DNA of 64,000 bases from Malus domestica (taxonomy: Eukaryota; Streptophyta; Magnoliopsida; Rosales; Rosaceae), in the NCBI RefSeq assembly GCF_042453785.1, contig NC_091675.1, positions 4,290,501 through 4,354,500 on the forward strand, given 5' to 3'. Below the pieces are notes generated by a model, which had not been told where the DNA came from, did not search any database, and saw only the letters and a list, made by a program, of their open reading frames with translations. Shown piece by piece: positions 1-13,047 of the stretch (positions within the stretch are counted from its first letter, which is position 1; every line of letters starts with the position of its first letter). The position numbers and the translations under genes were made by a program.

Positions 1-3000
1 GAAGGGCCTACAAGCTCCAACTTCTTGCTTGCACGCTTTCGGTAAACACGAGAAGGTCCTTCTGAAGAGAGGAACGCACTGTCGAGAAACGCCACATCCT
101 CCACTAACAGCTCCAAATTTTGCTTCATCAGCAAAAAATCAACTTCATTCTCATTGAAATGAAACATGAACCCAATTTGGATAATCTTACTCAATGTATC
201 TGCTGCAGTGGGTTTTGCCTGTGCTAACAATCCTTGTGCGAGTTCGTCAGCAAAAGACGTAACAAATTCAAGATCATCTTTCCCGTTTTCATAGCCAGAT
301 TTATCCATAAGCAACCGCTGAGAATCCTTCTCCCAAAGAACCAGCTTTAACTTTTCCACTTCCACTGATGTACTTGCAGATGGAACTAGTCTGTAACAGA
401 CTTGAATTGGTTTGTCGCTCTTGTACACCGACAGCATAACCACTGATTTAGCAGCGTTGTGTCTCTCTTTCATTGACATGTTTACCTCGGGACCAGCAAG
501 AAAACCGAGAATAATTTTGATTAAGCCCCTTCCTATCAATCCGTTTCTTGCATCAACCTTTTCACAATGATCCACCGATAGCATGCTACTGACATTGCAC
601 TCAACTGAGTCAGAAACCTTTCTAACTCCAAGTAATTCATAAATTTGATGCAGCCTTCTAGGAGAAATAAGAAACTCGCTGAAACTGTTGGGAATCCACA
701 CAAACAAAGGAGCCTTGTCGAAGCTCGAGAAAATCTTTTTCAGTTGCAAGTCATCAGCAATGAACACTTCCTCTCTACTCATCAGATATATTTCTTCAAC
801 TGTGGACATTGTGGCAGGTAATCTGATCAAGTTCAGCTTCAGATTATCTTCTATGTCTTGATTCCAGTTGTCTACAATATATTCGCAAAACAAGCTGCAT
901 TCTCTGACAGTTACTTGAGAGTTATCCCTCAAGGCCCAATTGTTCCATAGCTGCACGTAGTTACTGACGGAAGGATTATCGGAAACTCCAAAAGCTGAAG
1001 AAAACACGGGGAGGAGCTCTTTCTTGTAAAACTTGTCAAGACAAAACAGGCTGGAGCCGAATAGCTTTTTCCGATCATGAAGTACACAATCTTGAGAATT
1101 AACCCACACACCTGGGCCCTCGGGATTAGGTATCCACACCTGAGAGTTGCTTTTATCTTGAACTGTTGGACTCCACTTGAACTTGTTAAGGAAGCTATAA
1201 ATCCTTCTTATTACAGCCGTTTTTGTCTGGGACAAAAGAAATGCAGAAAGAAAAGAACAAACATCCAAAAGATCTACCTTCACACCAATATCTCTCAACT
1301 GATTCTTATATGCGTGAATGTTAGTTCCAAAATAAAATTCATCAATGCTGGGCACATCCGACCTCTTTAGAATACAATCCCATGTTGGATCAAAAAGAAC
1401 ACATTCTTCTGGAGTTTTGTAACCACTCACGGTCTTCAAACACCTGCCTTTTGCGACATTACTGACCAAGTCGTCCACTAAAGCCTCATCAAGAGAACTT
1501 GACATCAGATGCTTAATGCACTCTAGAATTGACATCATACCATCTGCACTAAGTAGTTCCCCTTCAATAGGGCTGCGGACACCTTTAGCAACGAATGATG
1601 CTCCTTGTTCAAAATCCATGATTACACCCAATATCTGCAGCTCATCCCTGAACTTATATATGTCGATACCATAATACGCGTCATCAATTAGAGGAAGATC
1701 AACAAAGAACGAGATTGACCCCCATTTGGAGCTAAAAAGAATTGATTCTCTAGGAGTCTGGTAACCATGTCGTGTTTTTAACCACTTCTCAGATGTCAAC
1801 CACATCAGTTCAGGGGACGATAAAGACATAGTTTGACTCAGTTCCCGGATGCAACCTAGCAGTGACATCTAGGGAATTAAATTGGACAGCAATCATCTTA
1901 GATGCTCCAGAATCATCAACTACAACTTCCAAGGCATTCAACTCCTCAACAAAATGTGTAATTGCATCCCCATAATACTGTGCATCTATGGCAGGAACCT
2001 GGAGAGCAGTGAACAAAGAACCCCATTGGGAACCAGGAAGAGCCGTTTCTGAAGGGCTTTTAAAACCCAAATTTGTCTTCATCCAAGGTTGACATTTAAT
2101 CCTGTTAATTAAGCCTGCAGCCCTAGACCCCAAGCATCTGATACACTTAAGAATCAACAAACCACAACTACCAGTCATGGATGACAGATTTGATGTTAAA
2201 TTCATATTCTCTGCAATCGATTTCTGCACCTCCTCAAGACCACATGCAACTCCAAGTAGCGTTAACTCAGATATGAAACAACTTAATCTGCTTCCATAGA
2301 ATGTTTCATCAACAATTGGAAGATTTGTGATTTTCAAACAGGTTTCCACTTCTATCTCAGACGGCAAAAGAATAGTTCCCTTTGGAGCACTATAACCCTG
2401 ATGAGTCTTCAGCCACTTCTTCTCCTTCATAACAGTCAACCAATCCTTGTCAATCACATTCCTCCCTCTACAGAAACTAATGAAATTCAACAAAGAAAAT
2501 GCGCAGTCTTTGCTCATTTGAGGAGAAGCAAGAGACTTTAAGCAATTAGTAACCAGCTTCCTCACATCATATGATCCATGCCCGACACCAAGAAATTTCA
2601 ATTCATCTTGATAAAGATTGATCCGATTCATGTAAAATTCCAGGTCTATAATACAGACATCCTTCAGAACATGCTTCATCATATCAAGAATAGATTTACC
2701 TGCTTCATCTGGAAGAATGGCCTTTCTTGGGGAACTATAACCTGAGTATGTCTTCATCCACTTACCACCTCGAATGCTTTCAATGAACTTTGTCGGAAGA
2801 GATGAACCCTTAGTCCGGAGTAATCTGATCCAATCAAGCAGCAAAAAGGCCTGCTCACTAGATAGTTCATGAGATGCTTTCTCTAAAACCACATCTGGAG
2901 GAGACAACTCGGGTAAGTCCATAGCTTTACAGTGCTTTTCAATAAAATTAAGAAGCTCCTTCTCAAGCACCGAGTCTCCCAAAAACATACTACTTTTTGC

Positions 3001-5985
3001 GTAAGCATTCCCTATATCAACATAGTTCTGTTCTACAAATGGATTCTGGGAACCAAACAACTTCACCCATTTGCTACCTGATGCAGGGACAAGAGTAACA
3101 GTTCTTTGCATTCTGACACGGTCAGCTCCATCAACAAGCGGGAAACTTCTACAAATATAAGAAGTCTCATAATCATTAAGGAAGGATTTCTTGTGCGCAT
3201 GATAAAGGAAATTAGCAAGGGTAAGTGCAAGACCTGGCTCCTTGTTTACATGATTGCAAAGAAATACAGCATAATCATATGCTGTACAAGATTTCACTCT
3301 TGGATAGTTGCAAAGCCAATTGCAGACAGAAGATTTTATCCCGTGCCTTGATTTTTTCTCTCTGGCAACACTTCTCTGATTATCTAAAAGAGCTTTTTGT
3401 ACATTATCTGGCAAGAAATACATATTATCAGGACATCCAAACTCCATATTGCATTTGTTCAGCCATGTATGAACTTCCGTCTCCTCAGCATACTGAATCT
3501 TGGACTCCGCCTTTGCGGTTTGGGTAATTGTACACAATTGCAAATTGCCTTCCCGATTGATGTATTTAATAAGAGGTATGACCGAAATATGCTTTGACGT
3601 CATTACCTCATTGTCAGCAATAAAATCAAGCAGATCAATGTAGACATCATCAGATACCATCAGAAGATTGCAGGATCTGATGCATTCTGTGTACCAATGA
3701 CCACTAGCCCATACCACACCTAGAAAGTACAGAACTGCACTGTATTTTTCAAGGTCCAGAGACGAATGCAAGACCCTCTTCAATAAAGGTGAACCACTTG
3801 AAAAAGCCCCTTCACTTTTCATTTGAAGCACTAGGGCCCTAAATTTTGGCAAGATCCGAACTGCATGTTTAGGCTGCAGGAACAAACAATTCCTGCCAGA
3901 AAGCATTTGACAAGGCACTATCTGTAAACCTTCCAATTTAATTCTAATAGACTCCCTTAAGTCGTCAAATGTGGGAATCGGAGAAGCTTGAGCAGGTAAG
4001 AACTCAAATGCCTGACCAGGTGAAGGAAAGAGGGAGAGCTCTCTCACACATGACTGGAAGGCATTCACAAAGGCGGATGGCACACATTCAAGTATTCCCA
4101 AGTTCCAGACATCATCCAACAGAATAGATTCTCGTGAAGAAGCAAGAATGAAATCAGCTTGAATTACAAAGGGGAGGTTGGTGACCATTGCAGTCGGCAG
4201 GAAAGAAAATACACCAACAGACGACGTTCCCCTTCTCAGTCTTTCTCCAAATGGGAAAGCAAGGGTGATGACCCATTCCTCCACATCCATCCTTGTATTA
4301 ACTCTATTGCCCGGTTTTACTGGAAATGACTCTCTCCACAAATAATACTTGCACAACTCATCAGTATCACATTTTTTTTCTTTCGCAGAAAGTTGAACAA
4401 CAAGTGAATTGGCTCCTTTATCACTCAAGTTCACATGCTCAGTCTCACTGAATATAGAGATTGTGGAGACATCATCAGCTTCTTGTGGATCACATCCACG
4501 TACGTATATGCGCTTTATCTTGGATAAGAACAGGAGAAGCTCTGGGTGCAGCTCTGACAGCTGCACTCTCACAGCTTCTACCTTGTCAGGCTTTAGAGGA
4601 AGAATAAACGTAGTTGTTGGCAAGATTTTGTTGAAACCATACACCTCCCATATACTTGATAAATTTGGCTTTCCACTAACCCATTCAGGAACTATATAAC
4701 CAATACCACAATCTTGATTTGGTTCTTCCATAAAACTGACCTGATATCCGTTGCTAAATATATGAGGCCGTGAACTCACAAGGAATACACTTTTAAATCC
4801 AATACCTGCAAGCAAAACCAGTATTATGAGTTCAACAGTTCACCTTCAACTTGATGACCAATAGTTCAGAAGGCACTTAATGATAACTCAACTCTTATAA
4901 CAAATGCATGTAAACAACTCAAACAACTAGTTCTTTTTCAGAAGAATTTAACTCTCTCCGGTTAAAATTAGAACTACATTATGCATTCAGTACATGTCGA
5001 AAGTGTGCATGTGAAGGAAACATGGTAGAAGGTCTAAATTCAGAAACTTCCTAACTCGCTGATGCAGAAAACAATATGGAGATTCCTTCATTCTGAATTC
5101 TGATATATATTTGTACATATAGACGTCAAATGCGTGAAATTTTTAGTTTGTATTGCATGCACAAATAAAATTAATGAAGAAACAAAAACCCAATAAAACT
5201 CAGTTGTTAATAGTTTACCCTTTTCTCCAATAAATCCCTGCCGTCTCTTTCCCTTCTTTGTGGAACGGCCTATGCTGCAAATCGAGTCCATATTCTTCCT
5301 GGAAAAGCCAACCTCGTTATTAAAAACAAGCAGAGTAGCTGGTGCTCCACTCCCAGTTATGTCCTTCTTTGTCAGCACAAATTCCAATGTTGGTTCCACC
5401 CCTTCTTTGTATTCATTGTCTTCTGCATTCTGCAAATCAAAAAATCAAAAATTAAAATCCACGAAAAAAACAATCCCACAAATTAAAATTCACAAAAAAA
5501 AAAAGGAAACCCATAATTTGTTTTCAAGTTCCATTGATGCTAGTATCGAAAAGTTTGAAACTTTTTCACTTTTTTTTGTTAGAAACATAGCAAAATACCC
5601 ACAAATTGTTTTGATTTTTTTCTATTTTCAAATCAAAACCCCACATATAAAAATCAACGAAAAAACAAACCCACCAATTAAAATTCGCATAAAAAAACCA
5701 CAAACTGTTTTCAATTTCAAGTTTCACCCACGGTAGTAAGAAAAAAATTGAACTTTTTTACTTTTTCTGAAAAAAAACAAAAAAAAAAGAGGAAAATACC
5801 TGTATGAGCTCCATGAGAAAATGGATGTCCTTCTGGTAAAGCTCGGCAGAGAGACTAGTGACGGCATGGTGAAGATCGAGAGTCAAAGGGTTTGCTTCTT
5901 TCTTCCCTATTGAGAACTTTTTGGTCCTAATCTCTTCTATGTGAAGTTTAGCGGAACGTAAAGCTTCATTTGCGTCGTTTGCCAT
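1..5985 (-). CDS. NO VEIN/sacsin-like GHKL ATPase, 5' part (runs off window)
   Basis: Three exons are visible on the minus strand: 5800-5985 (62 codons, ATG at 5985), 5219-5429 and 1-4805, all with GT..AG junctions that keep frame. The protein exceeds 1,730 residues and its 3' end lies outside the window. Residues about 45-145 form a GHKL (Hsp90/histidine-kinase-like) ATP-binding fold: the N box ELIQNAEDN, a G1-like box FNNEVGF, and a G2 box GEKGIGFKSVF that spans the exon 2/3 junction. The long C-terminal part contains at least five repeats of about 130 residues, each with a W-x-K-T-x-x-G-Y/F-x-[ST/A]-P core followed by an I/L-L-P stretch. This architecture matches the plant NO VEIN/sacsin-type proteins, which are large and mostly uncharacterised; NO VEIN itself acts in auxin-dependent patterning. 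One apparent frameshift near 1850-1870 interrupts exon 3. Downstream of it the reading frame is open without stops to position 1. Function beyond ATP binding is inference. Confidence 0.88.
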
Positions 5986-6307
5986 GGTGGCCTAGTCAGC
6001 ATGCAGAGGCAGAGAGAGTTTGTGCCAGACAACCTAGTAAGAAAATACAGTTTTACAAATGTGAGAAATGCAGAAATTTAAGACAATGATCAGCCATAAG
6101 CTCAAGAGAGGAAAAGCATACCTTCCTGCTGCTAAGAAATACAAAGTTTTGGCCTTTTTTTGGTGCTCCAGCAGAAAAATGGGGAAGCTTGGTGTTTTTG
6201 CTTTGGATTTTTCACTGAAAAACTACTAAATATGTCAAAAACTCAAATCCAGAAGAAAAAAAAAAAACAAAGCTTCAACTTTTGAGCGGATGGGTTTAGA
6301 AGCGTTT

Positions 6308-6427
6308 GTGGGTGTAACTTAGCTGGGGTTGCATCGGAGAAAGTGGTGACAGTAACTAGGAGAAGGTGGTTGTTTGGTGGTATAACTTGGCTGAGGTTGC
6401 ATCGGAGAAAGTGGTGACAGAGTAATG
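6308..6427. repeat. Two-copy tandem duplication upstream of the ATPase gene
   Basis: A segment of about 68 bp is repeated side by side. The shared core gcatcggagaaagtggtgac occurs at about 6331 and 6399, and the flanking bases are also similar. It lies roughly 320-440 bp upstream of the ATPase start codon, in the probable promoter or 5' leader. Confidence 0.6.
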
Positions 6428-6511
6428 AAGAGAAAGAAAATCGTGTAAATCTAAATCCTGCATGAAAATCTTTTGACAAGACAAATTGAGTATCATTATT
6501 GAAAAAATTAA

Positions 6512-6729
6512 GGACTTGGATTTTCTGCCCTCCCATTTAGGTGCCCTCTCGTGCCCTTCTGTTTTGTGTGGTCACGGTTAAGCCACGTTAATATTTTATA
6601 TTATTTTTTATAAAAATAATAAAATAAAAAAAAATAGTAATATAAAATGTTGACGTGGCTTAACCGTGACCACAAAAACAGAAGGGCACAAGAAGGGCAC
6701 AAAAATTGGAGGGAAGACAATCCAAGTCT
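6512..6729. mobile_element. Mutator-type MITE with 9-bp target duplication
   Basis: The 218-bp element folds back on itself almost completely. Its ends (ggacttggattttctgccc on the left, the near complement on the right) are inverted repeats. The flanks carry a perfect 9-bp direct repeat, aaaaattaa, at 6503-6511 and 6730-6738. A 9-bp duplication is typical of Mutator-like elements. The central core around gtcacggttaagccacgt also occurs in the elements at 40747 and 59331. It has no coding capacity. Confidence 0.82.
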
Positions 6730-7218
6730 AAAAATTAAGCGGGGAGACTTGATAGGTCGTGTCAAAAATACTCGCAGCAGTACATGCACAAACCTTCTCT
6801 TCTCTTCATTGATTAACTCATTATGTTCGAGCAAGTTGTCTTATACTTGAATTCTAATAGTTACATGCAGTTTACATTATTTTGTTTATGTTATTTACAT
6901 ATTAAACTTAAAAATTCATCACATATAAGAATATATGATATAAATAAATCTCATATTAATAAAAAAAATCTTACGAAAGCTTATAAGTACATTAACTTAT
7001 TCTCTATATTTCTTATTAGTTTATAATAAAACTTTAATATATTTTATAATATCAAAACAAATTGGTTTACTTGTGAAGCTCAACAACCACACGTTTTTCA
7101 TAACTCAATTTGTCATATAAAAAGCTTATAAAAATGTAAAAATAAAAGAGTATCTTATTGTTATCAATTAAAGTAGAAATTTAAAACCAATTAATTTGAG
7201 AGTGACATCTCAGTTTTC

Positions 7219-7360
7219 TTCAGCTTATTTTCAAACAAAGTTTTAAAAGACGTTAAGCGCTAGTCTGAACGCGAGCTGGGGCTTAGCGCTTCAGCTTATT
7301 TTCAGACAAAGTTTTAAAAGACGCTAAGCGCTAGTCTGAACTCGAGCTGGGGCTTAGCGC
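7219..7360. repeat. Two 71-bp tandem units in an older repeat
   Basis: Units at 7219-7289 and 7290-7360 differ at only a few positions. Each contains cgctaagcgctagtctgaac and ends in ggcttagcgc, so each can form small hairpins. The repeat appears to continue through AT-rich DNA, including a (TA)n run at 7471-7490, to about 7677. It resumes after the hAT insertion at 9503, so it is the older host element. Confidence 0.7.
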
Positions 7361-7677
7361 CGAGACGGACTAGGCGGATTTATGTAAATTTATTATATTT
7401 CATATAAATAAGTGTTAGTTTATACTTAAAATATAAATAATTTCATCATAAACTACGAAATAGAATGATATATATATATATATATATATATTATAAAGTA
7501 TTGGAACATAATAAAAATATAGAGAACAAACATATAATGTGTGTTCATTTAAGTCCACAATAAATCTCTTATAATTTATTAAAAAAATTAAAACACAAAA
7601 TAAAAGTTATTTATTTTTTGTCTCAATGAGTTGCAACCTAAGCAGATGCTTAGATAGATTAGGCGGGCACCTTAGGA

Positions 7678-9502
7678 TAGGGCTGGTTCGGGTCGGGATC
7701 CCGAACCGAAACCCCGAACCCGATTCCCAAACCAAAACATTTCGGGATGAGATTTTATATCCCAAAACCGAACCAAAACTATTCATATCCCGAAATTCGG
7801 GATTCCCGAAAGTGTTTCGGGATTTTCGGGTAACTTTAGGATTGGGCCTTGAAGCCCAAAATGTTGGGCTTTTATAACTTTTTACAATTTTAAGCTTTTT
7901 TCAATTTGAAGCCCAAAATGTTGGGCTTTTAAAGAGTAAGCCCACCCTTTAAAGGGTAAGCCCACCCTTTTTTCATTAAAAAAAAAAAAAAAAAGGGTTA
8001 CAATTAGCAATTGCAACCAGCCACTGCCCACACAAGCACAGGCTGCACAGCCCACCTGTTTCAATTTCATCACAATATCACAAATTCTCAATATCACACC
8101 TGTTTCAATTTTTATACCAAGGAAGCAACAACTAACAAGTTAAGCTTAAGTTCACAATTGTCTAACAAATTAGTTAATTAAAAGTGCATGCAACCAAAAT
8201 GAAATAAGTTAAGTTTTACAAACCAAACTTCCAAATGAATTTAAATTAAGTTACAAACCAAACTTCCGAATGAATTTAAATAAGTTAGAACCTCCCTGCT
8301 AGTTATCTCTGATAGCTGCTTTAAAATCTTACCTGAATACAAAATCAAATTGCCAAAATTAAGTATCACACTAACCAAGTCTTCACAATCGTTGCAGGGC
8401 ATGCAAAGAGAAAAATATTTGCTGCCAAATAGCAGGGCATGCAAAAATGAAAATATTTGCTGGATTGAAAATGAAAAATGGCAGGGCATGCCAAATGAAA
8501 AATGGACCGGAGAAAGCAAAAACAAATTAAAACTTAACATCCACATGAATGAGTAAAACGTGTTTGAAATTGAAGCCCAAGTGCTTTTCAATCCAAACGG
8601 TGACAAATTCCAATAGATTTAATGCAAAAAACTAAAGAATCTGAAAAGGGTACACCCAATTACTGGTAAAGTTTCAACATTTACCTTGGACTTGAAGTTG
8701 GAAGGAGTTAGCTGAAGAACTGGCGATGATGGTCCGTATAGTGCATCACAGATACTGAAGACGAAGAAAAACAAGAAGATGATTAGGACTGCTCGAAATT
8801 GATTCTTTCTCATTCTCTCTCTCTCTCTTACACACTCCCACTCTCTCTCTCTCTCTCTATGATATTTGTTGTGCTAATCAGTGAAGAAATCTCTCGAGGC
8901 ACAGAGATGAAGAGTTACATGCAACTGGGAAAGCTTCTGGGCCTACTAACCTGGATTTTGGGACTCGATTGGTGTCGGATTCGAGTGTGTGAGTGTGAGT
9001 CGATGGAGAAGTGGCGTGAGTCAATGGACGACGAGGACCGACATGGATTCGACGGAGGAGTGGAGTGGTATGAGTCAATGGAGTGATGGACGAGGAGTGG
9101 CGTGGATTCGAAAGAGGAGTGGAGCGGGGGGACTGTGAGAGTGACTTTGAGAGTGAGAGTGTGTGTGAGTGAGCCAGTGAAGTGAGAGAGAGAGCGACTG
9201 AGAGAGTCTGATAACCTAACAAACAAATGACCTAACTATGGACGGTTGGATTAGATTTTAACAAATCCAACGGTTCAAGTAATTTTTAATTAAAAATTAA
9301 AAATAAATAAATATAATATTCGGTTTGGTTCGGGATTCCCGAAAGCTTTCAAAGCTGTGGCCGAATCCCAAACCGAAACTTTTGGGTAGGGATCGGTTTC
9401 GGGTACCGAATGTTTTGGGAAATTCGGTTCGGGAATTTTTCGGGCTAATTTCGGGATGGGATCGGGATGGTTCGGGATTTTCGGGAAAAAATTCCACCCC
9501 TA
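7678..9502. mobile_element. hAT-like non-autonomous transposon (1.8 kb), nested in an older repeat
   Basis: The ends read TAGGGCTGG on the left and, inverted, TAGGGGTGG on the right. The flanks ccttagga (7670-7677) and tcttagga (9503-9510) match at 7 of 8 bases, the duplication length of hAT elements. Just inside both ends are stretches rich in ttcggg and cccgaacc. The interior holds two copies of an inverted motif gaagcccaaaatgttgggc (7849 and 7911 areas), three copies of gcagggcatgc (8393-8490), and CT-rich microsatellites near 8815-8858. No transposase reading frame is visible, so it must have been mobilised in trans. Confidence 0.68.
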
Positions 9503-9554
9503 TCTTAGGAGGTCTAAGTGTTATTTTTTAATTTTCAAATACGTAAGCATTAAT

Positions 9555-9725
9555 CATCAAGAGGAAAACTAATGAAAATGGCTTAAAAACTTTGAGTTTT
9601 AATGATAAGGACAAAATGAAGGGTAAAGTGAATAGTACCAGGATTGACTTTTTAGTGTAAAAATGTGATTTTTTGTTAAAATAAACAGTACCGGGTGCTT
9701 TTGGTTAAAGTTCTTCAATCGGGAG
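9555..9725. repeat. Dispersed-repeat-like AT-rich segment
   Basis: The stretch contains the phrases gtgaatagtacc and ataaacagtaccggg as two related direct motifs about 50 bp apart, each followed by a T-rich tract. It resembles the terminus of a small dispersed element. It lies between the hAT element and the inverted ATPase pseudogene, so it may mark the duplication breakpoint. No target duplication was identified. Confidence 0.3.
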
Positions 9726-9959
9726 ATTGACTAACCGTCTAACGGGGAATTTTTAGAACAGTGCTCCCGGGCAAATCCGAGCACTGCCATTGCAGCGGCC
9801 CTGCATGCTGAATGTTGACTTTTTATTCTTTTTCTCACCCGAAACTCCAGAGCAAGAAAACCAAGCTCCCCCATCATTTTGCTGGAGCGACTTCTCTCTC
9901 TATCTCCCTGAGCTTATGACTGATCGTTCATAAATTTTTATGTGAACTGGGTTTCTGCA

Positions 9960-12720
9960 GAATGGAGCCACAGAGATGAAAAAGCCACAGCTTCAGCTTA
10001 AAGTCACATAAAAGAAATTAGGACCAAAAAGTACTTGATAGGGAAGAAAGAAGCAAACCCTTTAACTCTCGACCTTCGCCATGCGGTCACCAGCCTCTCA
10101 GCCGAACTTCACTAGAAAGACATCCATTTTCTCGTGGAGCTCATACAGGTTTTTGGTTTTTTTTTTTTTTTGGCTGCGTTTTATAAAAAAAGTAAGAAAA
10201 GTTTCAATCTTTTCCTTACCAACGTCAATGAAACCCGAAATTAATATGTGGGTTTTTTATTTGAAAATCAAAACAAATTCTGGGTTTTTTGCTCTGTTTC
10301 TAAAAAAATTAAAAAAAAAATCAAACTTTTCAACACTAGCATCAATGGAACTTGAAAACCAGTGGTGGGTTTCTATTTTTGTGAATTTTAATTTGTGGAT
10401 TTGTTTTTTGGTGGATTTTAATTTGTGGGTTTTTTATTTGCTGAATGCAGAAGACAATGAACACGAAGAAGGCGTAGAACCAACGCGGGAATTTGTGATG
10501 ACAAAGGAGGACAGAACTGGGAGTGGAGCACCAGCCACTATACGGACTCCATCTGCAGCGTAGGCTGTTCTCCATCGGCACGACGGCGGCGAAGCAACGA
10601 GTTTTCCGGTACAAAGAAGGGGAAGGAGGCAGCAGGGCTTTATTGGAGAAAAAAGGTAAATTAAAATTTTATTTCATTTGATTCATTTTATAGTTTTATT
10701 TTAGCCGTTTATATGTAAACATTTTGAACTTGGAAATCCTATCCCTAATGGCCTTCCTATTTGGATGTGTTTACGGAGAATGCAACTAAGTAGTTAAGCA
10801 CTCGGTTGATAACCATTTGATACTACCACCATATCTTAAGCACAAAAAAGCAAAAACAAAAAGCCAAATGGTTATCAAACGAGCATTAAAGGTTTGAGCT
10901 TTGCAGTTTTTCCTTTTCATGAACCTGAATGTTGAATATACGTTTTTTGTGATTGACTGTATTTGTTTTTAATCAAATCTGTTGTTATGGAACTGATTTT
11001 TTATCCCAAATAAATGTTTTTGCAGAACTTTATTTTTGAGATTCTGTATTTGTGTTCCTTTTCTAGCAAGCTATTTTTGTATGTTCTGCACTAGGATCTG
11101 TTGGCATTCCTTAGGCTAATTTGGTCTTGGATTTCGTTTTTCTTTTTCATTTCTGACCGAAAAGTTGGGCTCTATGTGAAATTTCCATCTCTAGGAGATG
11201 ACTTTTGCAATTCTTTTCATTTTTTCGTCTTTCAAATTTAAATTGTATAGCCCCCGATACACGCTTGTTTTGAATGCATAATAGTAGAGTTCCCAGTCTA
11301 TTCAACTCATTTTACTTTTTTGGGTAGCATGCATTCTGTATAGGAACCCAGTTATCTATTGAACTTTTGATTATCAAGTTGAACTCACGATATCAATGTT
11401 TTCTTGCAGGAATTGGATTTTAATGTGTGATTCTTGTGAGTTCACAGCCATGGATATTTAGCAATGGATATTGTGTCAGATTCATGAAAGAACCTGGAAT
11501 ATGTTGCAGCCAACTGGAATCAACATTTATGAGGTACTTGTAATTATGAATCACAGTGAACAAAACACAAACCCAATTCATAAGCCTGTAGCACATAGAA
11601 GAAACTTACCTGCATACGAACTTGAAGAAGCAGCCATTCCAGGTTCTGCAGCAAACAAGCAGTGCACCTTCTCCTCTCTCCAGTAATCAGTTTGCTCTAA
11701 CTAATAATAGGTCTTAGTTCGATGATAGAGCGTATGCAGGTAAGTTTCTTCTTTGTGCTACAGGCTTATGAATTGGGTTTGTTTTTTGTTCACTGCGATT
11801 CATAATTACATGTATATAGGAATATGTTCATGCTAACAGTACTCTCAAGCAGAAATTGACCAAAGTACCTGCCACAATGTCTTGTGGAGAAAATGCATCT
11901 AATCCGCAGAGAGGAAGTATTCATTGCTGATGACTTGTGACTCAAGAAAATTTTCTCAGGCTGTGAAAAATTTCCTCTGTTTGTTTGCTTTCCCAAGAGT
12001 CACAATTTGTCTTATATTTACCCAGGAAGACTACAATCTACGAATCTCTTGGAGTTACAAAGATTTCTGAGTCAGTTGAGTGCAAAGTGAATGGCATTGA
12101 GTCGTAAGAGCAGTGGGAAAAGATTGATGCGAGAAATGGATTGATCGGGAGGGGTTTAGTCAAGACTATTCTGGCTATTCTTGCTGGTCCTGAGGTAAAT
12201 ATGTCACTAAGAGACAGACACAAGGCTGCAAATTCGGTAGTTATGCTGTCAGTGTCCAAGAGTGACAAACCAATTCAAGTCTACTGTCGACTAATGCCAT
12301 CTGCAGCGACAACCATGGAAGTGAAAAAACAAAAGATGGTTCTTTGAGAGAAGGATTCACAGCGGCTGCTCATTGATAAATCAGGTTCCGAAGGACAAGA
12401 ATTGATCTAGAGTTTCTTACTTCTTTTGCTATCGAACTCACGCAAGAACTTTTGGCACCAGCAGAACCTACTGGGGCAGATAAATTGAGCAAGCTTATCC
12501 AAATGGGATTAATGTTTGATATTAGTGAGGGTGAAGTGGATTGTGTGCTGATGAATGAGAACTTGGGAGTTATTTGTGGAGGATGAGCAGTTTCTTAATG
12601 CTGCATTCGTCACTTGTGGAGAACTTGGTCGGGTTTATGAAAAGCATTCTGGTACCAAGTTAGAGCAATTACGCCCTTCCACGCCAATGCCTTTATGCAA
12701 GAAACAACGTCAGTGAAAAC
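9960..12720 (+). pseudogene. Inverted, internally deleted copy of the GHKL ATPase gene
   Basis: This plus-strand region reproduces the intact gene at 1-5985 in pieces. The exon 1 equivalent is near 9970-10148 and includes RTKK, then KKEANPLTLDL and AVTSLSAELH, with a stop right after. The exon 2 equivalent begins at 10448 with the N-box residues NAEDNEHEEGVEP, then loses the G1 region through a deletion and a frameshift. The exon 3 start follows the acceptor near 11410. The copy then skips about 3.5 kb of the parent gene and resumes at about 11840 with the part matching REEVFIADDL, continuing through NGLIGRGLVKTILA and AGPEVNMSLRDRH. Multiple stops and frameshifts are present, so no functional ATPase can be made. 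The introns are retained, so this is a DNA-level duplication and not a retrocopy. Confidence 0.88.
11538..11811. repeat. Foldback with about 81-bp near-perfect arms inside the pseudogene
   Basis: The left arm 11538-11618 and right arm 11731-11811 are inverted copies that differ at only a few bases; both contain aagcttat-like DNA around the motif cttatgaattgggttt. The loop is about 112 bp. The parent gene lacks this block, so it was inserted or created after the duplication. Transcription across it would give a long hairpin RNA. Confidence 0.75.
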
Positions 12721-12804
12721 AAGGGAATCGACTTTCTATTTTTATTCATGGCTTGAATTATGATCAGGTTTCGGAACCATGAAGTTTTATTTGGTTGTAT
12801 TCTA

Positions 12805-13047
<243 letters not shown>

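Noticed and set aside
1850..1935. Mini-intron of about 65 nt to explain the ATPase frame change
   Set aside because: The acceptor-like ctag exists, but the removed part encodes residues conserved in the neighbouring internal repeats, so a one-base indel is more likely.
8799..9226. Ser/Thr- and His-rich open frames on both strands
   Set aside because: They derive from CT/GA microsatellites and tgagtgtgag-type simple repeats in the hAT-like element.
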